Shown here piece by piece: positions 1 through 6,373 of a stretch of DNA of 10,353 bases. The notes under the pieces are model-generated. The model worked only from the letters and a program-made list of their open reading frames with translations. It was not told the DNA's origin and made no database searches. Each line of letters starts with the position of its first letter. Positions within the stretch are counted from its first letter, which is position 1. Source of the stretch: Chitinophagaceae bacterium (GTDB taxonomy: Bacteria > Bacteroidota > Bacteroidia > Chitinophagales > Chitinophagaceae); contig JAACZX010000047.1 of NCBI GenBank assembly GCA_009996555.1, positions 1 to 10,353 of the forward strand, given 5' to 3'. The translations under genes and the position numbers were made by a program.

Positions 1-432
1 AAAGTGGCTGCTGTGCATGGCGGTCATCGTCCGGAAGTGAAAGCTATAGCAAGACTGTATAATGAAGCGGCCGATGAACTGGCGCACCACATGGAAAAAG
101 AAGAGATCATTTTATTTCCGTATGTAAACCAGCTGGCAGCAGCAAGCCGCCGAAACACAGGCATTCCTGTTCCTCATTTTGGCACGGTTGATAACCCTAT
201 CCGCATGATGGAGGCAGAACATGAATCAGCAGGTAACCTGTTTCATGAAATTGCAACACTTAGTGATAATTACACTGCACCGCCCGAAGCATGTAATACC
301 TATCGTGTGCTGTATGCAAAGCTGAAAGAATTTGAAGAAGATCTGCACACACATATACATCTTGAAAACAATATCCTGTTCCCGAAAGCCAAACAGCTTG
401 AGCAGCAACAGGCAACTGCCTGCAGTCTGTAA
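1..432 (+). CDS. Iron-sulfur cluster repair di-iron protein (RIC/ScdA/YtfE family), 3' part
   Basis: The reading frame is already open at base 1, so the gene starts outside the window; 143 C-terminal residues are visible. Family members are roughly 220-245 residues, so about 60% is present and the N-terminal ScdA_N segment is missing. The visible part is a hemerythrin-like four-helix domain with the spaced His/Glu residues expected of a non-haem di-iron site. Numbering from the first codon here, these are H6, an HxxxE pair at H30/E34 (in AHHMEKEE), H74 (EAEH) and a second HxxxE pair at H118/E122 (HIHLEN). The C-terminal NNILFPKA ending is typical of RIC proteins. Known members repair iron-sulfur clusters damaged by nitric oxide or oxidants in the cytoplasm. 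The GTG at position 4 is simply an internal valine codon. The stop lies 3 bases from the stop of the convergent gene. Confidence 0.9.
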   Translation, partial: KVAAVHGGHRPEVKAIARLYNEAADELAHHMEKEEIILFPYVNQLAAASRRNTGIPVPHFGTVDNPIRMMEAEHESAGNLFHEIATLSDNYTAPPEACNTYRVLYAKLKEFEEDLHTHIHLENNILFPKAKQLEQQQATACSL

Positions 433-435
433 GCG

Positions 436-981
436 CTATTCGTCCTTGCCGCTTTTTTCGCCCACAAACCAATGTTCTTTGTTTTTAAACAACACATTAA
501 AGGTGGTGAGTGAACCGTAGCAGCGGGTGATGTATTGCTGTATGTTTACTTTTTCTTCGTCGCTGAGTGTTTTGTTACTGTTGATGTTTTGTTCCAGTAC
601 ACGAAGACGGTCACGCAGCATGACTATTTTGTGAAAGAAATCCTCCACAGGGATTTCTTTTGCTTTTAAAGAGCCATCAGATGGTTGCAGAATGAGTTTG
701 CCACCGCTCCATTTATCGCCCAACGCAACTGTTTCACCAACACCATTCCACAGGCGAAGGATCTTTAATAATGAACGTTCAACTTCGCTGTGCGTTTCAA
801 TTTCTTCGGTTACATTTTCGGGAATGATCTCATCCAGGTTGGCATCTGTTTTATCAATTTCCTTTACGCCGCTGTTGATAAACGAAATAAGATAGGTTGC
901 ATAACGGATGCCTACAATTACGCCGGGCCCCAGTTGTGTATGTTGAAGACGTGTGCCAATGCCGAGTGTGGTTTGTTCCAT
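436..981 (-). CDS. Conserved Bacteroidota protein of unknown function
   Basis: This is a 181-residue, charged, soluble protein without a signal peptide or membrane segment, so it is probably cytoplasmic. Residues 7-42 (LGIGTRLQH...GPGVIVGI...VKEI) look like a small beta-barrel of the SH3/Tudor-like kind seen at the C-terminus of UvrD-type helicases (pattern G-x-V-x-H-x-x-x-G-x-G-x-V); that resemblance is by eye only. Residues 93-170 form a mostly helical region with GGKLILQP, a KEIPVEDFFHKIVMLRDRLRVLE stretch (108-130) and YITRCYGSLTTFN (150-162). I recognise this C-terminal pattern as recurring in Bacteroidota hypothetical proteins, but I know no function. The start is ATG with no Shine-Dalgarno sequence. 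A GTACTTTG box on the minus strand (1001-1008) could be a -7 element. The gene follows the cupin gene in the same direction after 67 bases. Confidence 0.75.
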   Translation of the reverse strand: MEQTTLGIGTRLQHTQLGPGVIVGIRYATYLISFINSGVKEIDKTDANLDEIIPENVTEEIETHSEVERSLLKILRLWNGVGETVALGDKWSGGKLILQPSDGSLKAKEIPVEDFFHKIVMLRDRLRVLEQNINSNKTLSDEEKVNIQQYITRCYGSLTTFNVLFKNKEHWFVGEKSGKDE

Positions 982-1048
982 AAAAGAAATTTTGGAGGAG
1001 CAAAGTACAACTGAAACCGGAAATAATGTTACGTGTATTTGGTGAACA

Positions 1049-1627
1049 TCAGGATTTCTTTAATTGCTTTAATGGTGGACCAATATGCACAAAGCCATGT
1101 TCCTTTCTTGCTTTGTCTTTTTCTTCTTCGGTCATTTTTGCAATTACACCTTTATGTACAAGATTAAACCACTGCTCCATTTTGCCTGCAGGTTGAAATA
1201 ACATGATGAGTTTGCTTTCTGCTTCACCTAGTTTTGCAAATGTGTGTGGCACACCTCTTGGCCCAAACACACAATCACCTGCTTTGGCATGAAAGATTTC
1301 GTCACCAACTTTAATCATGTACTCGCCGGAGATAATATACCACCATTCATCCTGGTCGGGATGATAATGCAATGGCGGACCACCTTCTTTCAAACGTGTA
1401 GAATCAAAAATATATAAATCACCATCTGTGTCTTTAGGTGATACTTTGCAGTAGAATTTATCTCCTTCAAAGAGCGAAAGCGGTTTGTTAAACCGATCGC
1501 TGCCATTTGCTACAAGAATACCTTTTTTGGGTCTTTCTTTCCGTTTATTTTTTGCATTAATTTGAAAAGGAGCAATTGCTGCACTGCCGATTGCAAGGCA
1601 GAACTTCAAAAAAGAATCCCGTTTCAT
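1049..1627 (-). CDS. Exported single-domain cupin protein
   Basis: This 192-residue protein has an N-terminal export signal (about 1-25: KRDSFLKF then a hydrophobic stretch ending near QINA). The KRDSFLK start resembles a weakened twin-arginine motif of the RRDFLK kind, so export could be Tat or Sec. The body is one cupin_2 beta-barrel. Motif 1 spans G83-G101 with metal ligands H87, H89 and E94 (LHYHPDQDEWW). Motif 2 spans G117-F130 (GDCVFGPRGVPHTF) with H128 as fourth ligand. All four metal-binding residues are present, so it probably binds a divalent metal. Related exported cupins are often labelled quercetin-dioxygenase-like, but the substrate cannot be read from the sequence. A charged tail (165-192) is rich in Lys and Glu. 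ATG start; no Shine-Dalgarno sequence is apparent. Confidence 0.85.
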   Translation of the reverse strand: MKRDSFLKFCLAIGSAAIAPFQINAKNKRKERPKKGILVANGSDRFNKPLSLFEGDKFYCKVSPKDTDGDLYIFDSTRLKEGGPPLHYHPDQDEWWYIISGEYMIKVGDEIFHAKAGDCVFGPRGVPHTFAKLGEAESKLIMLFQPAGKMEQWFNLVHKGVIAKMTEEEKDKARKEHGFVHIGPPLKQLKKS

Positions 1628-1819
1628 AAAATAGAATTTTAGTGAACGAAAGGCCTCTATTAAAGCTACTGTTTTCTTTTTGATTGCGGAAGAGACGTTG
1701 GTTCATAAAGAAGCCTGCTCCTTAATAATGCGAGTAACAACAATGAGTTTGAACCAGTAAAAAATTACTTCTGTTGAAATAATATAACCGGACTAAATCC
1801 TTCTTTTTGAGGTATGATT
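1628..1819. other. Intergenic region without a recognisable gene
   Basis: This AT-rich 192-base gap separates two minus-strand genes. It should hold the 3' end of the methyltransferase transcript and the promoter of the cupin gene. The best -7-like box on the minus strand is TAGCTTTA (1661-1668), one mismatch from TAnnTTTG, about 33 bases before the cupin ATG. No convincing terminator hairpin or RNA gene is seen. Confidence 0.4.
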
Positions 1820-2656
1820 TTATTTCATCCGCCACCAAAACGATCCGCCATGCTTCTCAACTCCGGGCAACTCATTCCACAATGGTTCTAAAATTTGTTT
1901 CAGTTCCGGTTGTTCACTCATATAAAAATTCGGCGAAAGAATTTCATAACGCTCAGGATTACTCAGCAACATTGTTGCAAGCATGTACTGCTCGGCATAA
2001 AAGCGATTGCACATATTTTGCGGATAATCGTAAGGCAGGTAAACATCATGCACCTGCACAATAACTCCATTTTTCAACCGTGGCATTACTTCCATAAAAA
2101 ACCATTGCACATCGCTGTTGGCATGCAATAAGTGTGAGCCATCAAAAAACAATACATCATTTGCCTGCAATTGTTCAAACAAAGTAAGTGGTGCCTGTTG
2201 CAGCGGAATATTCAGCCATTCATCAGCCACAGTTGCAATTTCTTTTCGTGGATGAGGATCAATGCAGGTTATGCTGAAGGAAAGCTGTTGTTCAGCTTTT
2301 GCTTTGGCTGCCACTTTTGTACTGGTACCGCTGCCGATCTCCAGGTAACGTTTGGGTTTTTGGGTTGCAAGCAATGTGTACAACACTGCAATATCAAGTG
2401 CAGGAAAAAATCCGTTCTTCCACGCTGGGTTACAGTTGTTGATGGTTTCAGTAAAAGGGATGTTCAACAGCTGCGTTTTGTATTGCAGAATAGTTTGCAA
2501 CAAATGAGTATACTGTTCATTACCGGCAGCAATATGCTGATACAGTAATTGGTGCGGCTTTTCTGCTGCGTACACCGGCGAAGGCGCAACAGCATAATCA
2601 AGCAGGGCCAACCTGTTGTTACGAAAAAATGCATTGTAGATCTTCTTCAGCTGCAT
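1820..2656 (-). CDS. Class I SAM-dependent methyltransferase (Methyltransf_24-like)
   Basis: This 278-residue protein has a Rossmann-type methyltransferase core. Motif I is YLEIGSGTSTKV (104-115), the glycine-rich SAM-binding loop. The acidic residue after strand 2 is D133 in CIDPHPR. Strand 4 reads DVLFFDGSHLLH (167-178), followed by a helix and the GVIVQVHDVYLPYDYP segment (197-212). The DGSH and HDV signatures fit the Methyltransf_24 / cephalosporin-hydroxylase-like group often found with glycan or secondary-metabolite genes. The first 90 residues are an extra helical region that may shape the substrate site. There is no signal peptide, so it should be cytoplasmic. The substrate is unknown. 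It is divergent from an FkbM-type methyltransferase across an 84-base gap. ATG start without a Shine-Dalgarno sequence. Confidence 0.85.
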   Translation of the reverse strand: MQLKKIYNAFFRNNRLALLDYAVAPSPVYAAEKPHQLLYQHIAAGNEQYTHLLQTILQYKTQLLNIPFTETINNCNPAWKNGFFPALDIAVLYTLLATQKPKRYLEIGSGTSTKVAAKAKAEQQLSFSITCIDPHPRKEIATVADEWLNIPLQQAPLTLFEQLQANDVLFFDGSHLLHANSDVQWFFMEVMPRLKNGVIVQVHDVYLPYDYPQNMCNRFYAEQYMLATMLLSNPERYEILSPNFYMSEQPELKQILEPLWNELPGVEKHGGSFWWRMK

Positions 2657-2671
2657 CGGTTCAATTTACAG

Positions 2672-2679
2672 CAAAGTAA
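2672..2679 (-). promoter_or_regulatory. Possible -7 element of the 1820-2656 methyltransferase
   Basis: On the minus strand this reads TTACTTTG, one mismatch from the Bacteroidota -7 consensus TAnnTTTG, ending 15 bases before the ATG. A TTG at the usual -33 distance is not evident, so the call rests on one short match and its position in a divergent intergenic gap. Confidence 0.25.
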
Positions 2680-2740
2680 ATCTTTCTCTTCAAAAGGGTT
2701 TATCTTGCTGCTCCGGATCAATGAAAGAACCTTTACGTTC

Positions 2741-3493
2741 ATGATAACCACACTTTACAATACCGGCATTTTTTTGCGGTTGAAACGGTTGGTGAAAAAG
2801 CTTCCTGTTGCTGTAACAAAAAATCAGCAGTATGATAGCCAAACCAAGCAGATCATACGAAAAGTGTGTACAGCAAACAGCAACACAGTTGATGTGGGCA
2901 CACATAGCGGCGATATTCTTGATCTGCTGCTGCAGCAATCGCCCAACGGAACACATTATGGATTTGAACCGCTTCCTGTTTTTTACCGTGGCCTGATTTC
3001 GAAATACATGCAGCAAAAGAATATTGTGCTGTACGATCTTGCTTTATCAAACATCAACGGTAGCACAAGTTTTAATTATGTTACCAGTAACCCATCTTAC
3101 AGCGGTATTAAAAAACGCAACTACGACCGCACCCATGAAACAGATGAAACCATTGAAGTAAAAACAGCCCGGTTGGATGATGTGTTATTTTCTGCCAACA
3201 AAAAAATCGATTTTATTAAAATTGATGTGGAAGGTGCAGAGCTGGGTGTATTAAAAGGGGCGGAGCAGCTTATTAAACGAGACCAACCTGTGATTGTTTT
3301 TGAATGCGGACTTGGTGGAACCGATGTGTACGATACCACACCTGATGATCTGTTTTCTTTTTTCTCTTCAATGGAATATAAGGTTTCACTGATGAAGGAT
3401 TTTTTGAAGGATGCTTCAGCACTCAGCAAACAAGCATTTGAGCAACAGTATTATCAAAAGCTGAATTATTATTTCGTGGCTTATCCGGTATAG
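2741..3493 (+). CDS. FkbM family SAM-dependent methyltransferase
   Basis: I place the start at ATG 2741, giving 250 residues. The frame is open further upstream (to 2549), but that stretch is antisense to the neighbouring methyltransferase gene and reads as unlikely, basic, Cys-rich protein. Motifs from this start: VDVGTHSGD (50-58, SAM-binding motif I), YGFEPLP (73-79), TARLDDV (142-148), and the FkbM hallmark DFIKIDVEGAELGVLKGA (157-174), followed by VIVFECG (184-190). FkbM proteins are cytoplasmic O-methyltransferases acting on sugars or polyketides; in Bacteroidota they often accompany glycan genes. No glycosyltransferase is present here, so the substrate is open. The gene converges on the secreted protein at 3521 with a 27-base gap. 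Confidence 0.88.
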   Translation: MITTLYNTGIFLRLKRLVKKLPVAVTKNQQYDSQTKQIIRKVCTANSNTVDVGTHSGDILDLLLQQSPNGTHYGFEPLPVFYRGLISKYMQQKNIVLYDLALSNINGSTSFNYVTSNPSYSGIKKRNYDRTHETDETIEVKTARLDDVLFSANKKIDFIKIDVEGAELGVLKGAEQLIKRDQPVIVFECGLGGTDVYDTTPDDLFSFFSSMEYKVSLMKDFLKDASALSKQAFEQQYYQKLNYYFVAYPV

Positions 3494-3504
3494 AATTGTT
3501 GAGC

Positions 3505-3530
3505 AGCAGTTACCACACTGCTATTGTATT
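3505..3530 (+). terminator. Possible weak terminator after the FkbM gene
   Basis: AGCAGT (3505-3510) and ACTGCT (3517-3522) form a perfect 6-bp stem around a 6-base loop, 12 bases after the FkbM stop. A T-rich stretch follows on the plus strand, with the strongest T runs beyond 3530, inside the convergent gene. The stem overlaps the stop codon of that gene. The stem is short and the U-tract interrupted, so the call is tentative. Confidence 0.3.
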
Positions 3531-4261
3531 CCTTTCTTTTTCTGAAAATCTTTGGCAGCAATTTGTATGTATTGATACAGTTCAATATCCAGCACCTGTG
3601 TGAGCAATTCATATTCGGGACGGTACTGTATCATAAATTCATCAAGCAATGGTCCCTCTTTAAGTGTGGTTAACCGCATAACAATGGTTTTGGAAAAGCG
3701 GTAATCAATATACTTGTTCTGTTCCTCCCTTATCAGGCGTTCCTGAAAACGGGCCATGCTCCTGTTTCGCCGGAAGCGGAATACATTGATCAATGCATCA
3801 AGATCAACCCCTGCACCAATGCCTGCTTCGGGGTTTGAGCCGGAAAAGCGTATTCCACCTCTGTCGTGGTTAAATACCTTATCATATTGCATGCGGTTAT
3901 CAATGGAATCCTGTTTTCGGTTCTTACCATACACAATAATTTCTTTCAGCTGTTTATACCTGCCGGGCACATGCATTTGAATAGAAATTTCAAAGGCTGT
4001 GTAATCTTTGATGGAGGCTACTGAAAATTTTTGTGTGGGTTTGTTATTGAAGAAAAAGAAAACCGAATCCCTTGCCCCCACATAAATAGAATAATTACCT
4101 GCACTGTCGGTAATGCTCATGGTACCACAGGTACAAATAACCTGTACGCCCATGACTACGTTTCGCTTGGTACTGTCGTATACTGTACCGCTGAGTTGAA
4201 TTTGTGCAGCGCCGGTTTTGGCAAGCAGGAAAACAATGATATAAAGGGTAAGCTTTTTCAA
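3521..4261 (-). CDS. Secreted protein with carboxypeptidase-like regulatory domain, TTG start
   Basis: This 246-residue protein opens with a clear Sec signal peptide (about 1-19, KKLTLYIIVFLLAKTGAAQ). Residues 21-95 form a CarboxypepD_reg-like beta-sandwich (LSGTVYDSTKRNVVMGVQV...TDSAGNYSIYV), the fold common in Bacteroidota surface proteins and at the N-terminus of SusC-type receptors. Here it is not followed by a TonB plug or barrel. The rest (96-246) is charged and mostly helical with KEIIVYGKNRKQDSIDNR (106-123) and FRFRRNRSMARFQERLI (161-177). I recognise no enzyme motif; a periplasmic or surface role is inferred. The start codon is TTG: an in-frame TAA lies just upstream, there is no ATG before the signal peptide, and the next Met (residue 37) would remove the signal. 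An AGGAG lies immediately upstream. The gene may be co-transcribed with purN (64-base gap). Confidence 0.8.
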   Translation of the reverse strand: MKKLTLYIIVFLLAKTGAAQIQLSGTVYDSTKRNVVMGVQVICTCGTMSITDSAGNYSIYVGARDSVFFFFNNKPTQKFSVASIKDYTAFEISIQMHVPGRYKQLKEIIVYGKNRKQDSIDNRMQYDKVFNHDRGGIRFSGSNPEAGIGAGVDLDALINVFRFRRNRSMARFQERLIREEQNKYIDYRFSKTIVMRLTTLKEGPLLDEFMIQYRPEYELLTQVLDIELYQYIQIAAKDFQKKKGIQ

Positions 4262-4325
4262 AACTCCTGCAATGTTAGCAGCTTATTGTGTGAAATCAGA
4301 TTGTTGCGGAAATTTTAGGAACGTT

Positions 4326-4889
4326 TTACGAAAGCAATTGCTCAATAACGTTGGAATAGTGCTGGTGCTCAAGCCCGTGAATACGTGCAGCAAGTGTATC
4401 AGGTGTATCACCAGGCTTTACTTCGCAGGTTGCCTGGAAAATAACAGCACCATGATCATACAACTCATCAACATAATGAATGCTGATGCCGCTTTCCTTT
4501 TCGTTGTTTGCAATAACGGCTGCATGCACAAAGTTTCCATACATGCCTTTACCACCATAGTTTGGTAATAACGCAGGATGAATATTAATGATCTGCTTTG
4601 GAAATGCTTTAATAAGTGCAGCAGGTACTTTCCATAGAAAACCAGCCAGCACAATAAAGTCAATACCGGCTTCTTTCAGCTCATCTGCATAAGCATTGCC
4701 ACGAAAGAACTGTTCCTTTTCAATAATAAGTGTGGGAATATGATGTTCAGCTGCAATCTGCAAAACACCGGCTGTTGGTTTGTTGCTTACAATCAATGCA
4801 ACAGTTACAGCTTCGTGTCCTTTAAAATGTTCAATGATCTTGCGTGCATTGCTTCCTGCACCCGATGCAAAAACGGCTATTCTCTTCAT
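4326..4889 (-). CDS. purN: Phosphoribosylglycinamide formyltransferase (GART)
   Basis: This enzyme transfers a formyl group from 10-formyltetrahydrofolate to glycinamide ribonucleotide, the third step of purine synthesis, in the cytoplasm. I use the ATG at 4889 (187 residues): the protein then begins MKRIAVFASGAGSNA, with the family's first beta strand and phosphate-binding GAGSN loop (10-14) at the very start. An upstream in-frame ATG (4916) would add nine atypical residues and run up to the start codon of the divergent gene. Catalytic residues are present: N102 and H104 in INIHPALLPNY (101-111) and D145 in YDHG (144-147). LAGFLWKVP (81-89) is the folate-side strand. GGKGMYG (112-118) is the variant loop I associate with Bacteroidota PurN. 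The length is slightly below that of E. coli PurN (212). No other purine gene is nearby. Confidence 0.95.
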   Translation of the reverse strand: MKRIAVFASGAGSNARKIIEHFKGHEAVTVALIVSNKPTAGVLQIAAEHHIPTLIIEKEQFFRGNAYADELKEAGIDFIVLAGFLWKVPAALIKAFPKQIINIHPALLPNYGGKGMYGNFVHAAVIANNEKESGISIHYVDELYDHGAVIFQATCEVKPGDTPDTLAARIHGLEHQHYSNVIEQLLS

Positions 4890-4903
4890 TGCCTGCAAAA
4901 TTG

Positions 4904-4911
4904 TAACTTTC
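4904..4911 (+). promoter_or_regulatory. Possible -7 element of the TPR protein gene
   Basis: TAACTTTC differs from the Bacteroidota -7 consensus TAnnTTTG only at the last base. It lies 4 bases before the ATG at 4916, so a transcript from it would be almost leaderless. The 26-base divergent gap leaves no room for both promoters outside coding sequence, so the -33 regions of both genes must overlap the neighbouring gene. No clear -33 TTG was found. Confidence 0.22.
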
Positions 4912-4915
4912 TCCA

Positions 4916-5821
4916 ATGCAAAAGTTCATTCTTTTTTCTTTACTGTTGATTTCTTTTCGGCAACTTAAAGCACAGTACACTATTTGCAATGGCAAGTCGT
5001 ACCCGGCATTAAGTTTTTCTGCTGCTGCCTTGCAGAAAATGAATACCGATCTGCAAACTGCCCGGATCAATTATGAACAGGACAGCAGTAATGCAGATCA
5101 TATTATATGGTATGGCAGAAGACTGGCTTATCTCGGCCGTTATACCGAAGCTATCCAGCTCTTCAGTAAAGGAATCACACTTCATCCAACCGATGCAAGA
5201 ATGTACCGCCACCGTGGACACCGTTATCTTACCACCCGTTGTTACGATAAGGCAATTGCCGATTTTGAAAAAGCTGCTGTTTTAATAAAGGGCAAACCCG
5301 ATGAAACGGAGCCGGATGGCATGCCCAACGCCCAAAATATTCCTACCAGCAGTTTACAATCAAACATCTGGTATCACTTGGGGTTGGCTTATTTTTTAAA
5401 GAAAGAGTTTGCAAAAGCGGAAGCAGCTTATAGTGAATGTTTAAACGTGTCAGCTAATCCCGATATGTATGTGGCAACTGCCAACTGGTATTATCTGACA
5501 TTACGAAAACTGGGTAAGGATAAAGAAGCGGCCGCACTTTTGGCAACCATCCAAAAAAATATGTCCCTGATAGAAAACAAGGATTACCTCACTATACTAT
5601 TATTATATAAAGGAGAACAGCATGCCGATGAAATCCGGCAAAAACTGCTGACCGATCAGAATACCTTGTCAAATGCTACACTTGGTTTTGGGCTTGGGTA
5701 TTATTATATACAGTTTGGAAAACCGGCTGAAGGTAAAGAACTGCTGCAAAAACTGACGCAAAGCACCCAGTGGGGCAGTTTTGCGTACATGGCTGCTGAA
5801 ATGCAATTGGTCGAACAGTAG
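4916..5821 (+). CDS. Secreted tetratricopeptide-repeat protein
   Basis: This 301-residue protein begins with a Sec signal peptide (1-19, KFILFSLLLISFRQLKA, cut before Q20). No lipobox Cys is seen, so it is probably soluble in the periplasm. TPR-like helix pairs follow: about 60-93 (ADHIIWYGRRLAYLGRYTEA, then IQLFSKGITLHP), 94-127 (MYRHRGHRYLTTRCYDKAIADFEKA), 149-182 (SNIWYHLGLAYFLKKEFAKAEAAY) and a weaker pair at 183-215. A final pair near 255-290 (LGFGLGYYYIQFGKPAEGKELLQKL) is also likely. A linker of about 20 residues (127-148, rich in Pro, Asp and Asn) separates repeats 2 and 3. TPR arrays mediate protein-protein contacts; no catalytic domain is visible and the partner is unknown. The gene is divergent from purN and converges on 5833-6129 with an 11-base gap. 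Confidence 0.85.
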   Translation: MQKFILFSLLLISFRQLKAQYTICNGKSYPALSFSAAALQKMNTDLQTARINYEQDSSNADHIIWYGRRLAYLGRYTEAIQLFSKGITLHPTDARMYRHRGHRYLTTRCYDKAIADFEKAAVLIKGKPDETEPDGMPNAQNIPTSSLQSNIWYHLGLAYFLKKEFAKAEAAYSECLNVSANPDMYVATANWYYLTLRKLGKDKEAAALLATIQKNMSLIENKDYLTILLLYKGEQHADEIRQKLLTDQNTLSNATLGFGLGYYYIQFGKPAEGKELLQKLTQSTQWGSFAYMAAEMQLVEQ

Positions 5822-5853
5822 CTTTATCTGGGTTAAGAAGACTGATTTTTTTT
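5816..5853 (+). terminator. Likely rho-independent-like terminator after the TPR gene
   Basis: CAGT (5816-5819, overlapping the stop codon) followed by CTT (5822-5824) can pair with AAGACTG (5838-5844), giving a 7-bp stem with a 2-base bulge. A run of eight T residues follows almost directly (5846-5853). The T-run is convincing, the stem modest. On the plus strand it would end the TPR transcript; the T-run lies antisense to the last codons of the convergent gene. Confidence 0.4.
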
Positions 5854-6129
5854 GATGAAGCCCATGCGTTGCCCCATTTTTTTGAGGTAGCTGGTAAAAA
5901 AACGAAACTGGCCAAAGGGAACGCTCACAAGCAATACCATCATGGGCCAAAGAAGCGTAACGAGGATAATATATACAGGCACTGATAGCCAGGGGCTTTC
6001 AATCCCAAACACGGGCATAATGCGTTTGCCCAAAAAACCTGTGAGGCTGCCGCCGATGGCAAATGTGCATAAGATCAGCAGCAGCTGAAGCGGACCCACA
6101 TTCCATTTTGTACGCAGTTTTTCAAACAT
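5833..6129 (-). CDS. Small two-helix membrane protein (DUF6787-like)
   Basis: I start this at the ATG at 6129, giving 98 residues that begin MFEKLRTKWNVGP. The frame is open upstream to an ATG at 6201, but those 24 residues (with CGGC) do not look like the family start. Two hydrophobic segments follow: about 14-31 (LQLLLILCTFAIGGSLTGF) and about 48-69 (WLSVPVYIILVTLLWPMMVLLV). After these comes FGQFRFFTSYLKKMGQRMGF (72-91) and a short basic tail. The FGQFxFF...KKMxxRMGF ending is what I associate with the Bacteroidota DUF6787 family, whose function is unknown. It is an inner-membrane protein by prediction. It is divergent from actA across 244 bases; whether this links it to respiration is not shown by the sequence. 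Confidence 0.7.
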   Translation of the reverse strand: MFEKLRTKWNVGPLQLLLILCTFAIGGSLTGFLGKRIMPVFGIESPWLSVPVYIILVTLLWPMMVLLVSVPFGQFRFFTSYLKKMGQRMGFIKKNQSS

Positions 6130-6133
6130 CGCA

Positions 6134-6163
6134 CAAAAATCGGGGGAAATCTTTGTTTGGCAA
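6134..6163 (-). promoter_or_regulatory. Possible promoter of the 5833-6129 gene
   Basis: On the minus strand a TTG (6161-6163) is followed after 19 bases by GATTTTTG (6134-6141), one mismatch from TAnnTTTG. Box spacing fits the Bacteroidota sigma factor pattern. The -7 box ends 4 bases before the ATG, which would make the transcript nearly leaderless; that argues for caution. Confidence 0.3.
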
Positions 6164-6314
6164 CCACCACAATTGTAAAAAACAGAAGCACTGGAAATCA
6201 TTCAGTTTTTTCAAGATGAATTGAAAGCTGAAGTATTTCCAAGCGATTCATTGTCAAGTCACAACTAAGTAAAATTTTTTTCGAAACTGTGGATATTATG
6301 TCAGTATCCTCCCC

Positions 6315-6322
6315 TATTTTTG
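6315..6322 (+). promoter_or_regulatory. Likely -7 promoter element of the ACIII operon
   Basis: TATTTTTG matches the Bacteroidota -7 consensus TAnnTTTG in all fixed positions. It ends 51 bases before the actA ATG, giving a leader of roughly 45 bases. No good -33 TTG lies 17-23 bases upstream (the region reads CTGTGGATATTATG), so strength or activator dependence is uncertain. Upstream lies an AT-rich stretch with a run of seven T residues after AAAA (6271-6281). I saw no recognisable activator site. Confidence 0.45.
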
Positions 6323-6373
6323 CAGCCAGTAAAAAAGGATATTCTTCCTCATCACAACCGGTTCCAGAACGTT

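Noticed and set aside
1699..1756. 7-bp inverted repeat TGGTTCA / TGAACCA in the cupin-methyltransferase gap
   Set aside because: The arms are 44 bases apart, and a repeat of this length is expected about once by chance in a gap of this size.
1807..2548. Plus-strand open frames across 1807-2548
   Set aside because: They are antisense to the methyltransferase gene, which has clear motifs; the products are low-complexity or Cys-rich without family features.
2549..2740. Upstream extension of the FkbM methyltransferase reading frame by 64 residues
   Set aside because: It overlaps the start of the opposite-strand methyltransferase, has atypical composition and no family similarity; ATG 2741 gives the normal N-terminus.
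4890..4916. Upstream ATG for PurN adding nine residues
   Set aside because: The core fold begins directly at MKRIAVFASGAGSN, and the extension runs up to the start codon of the divergent gene.
6130..6201. 24-residue N-terminal extension with a CGGC motif on the small membrane protein
   Set aside because: The extension does not fit the family start MFEKLRTKW and would consume the likely promoter region.
6320..6373. TTG start extending ActA by 18 residues
   Set aside because: It would begin inside the -7 box and place non-signal sequence before a clean signal peptide starting at ATG 6374.
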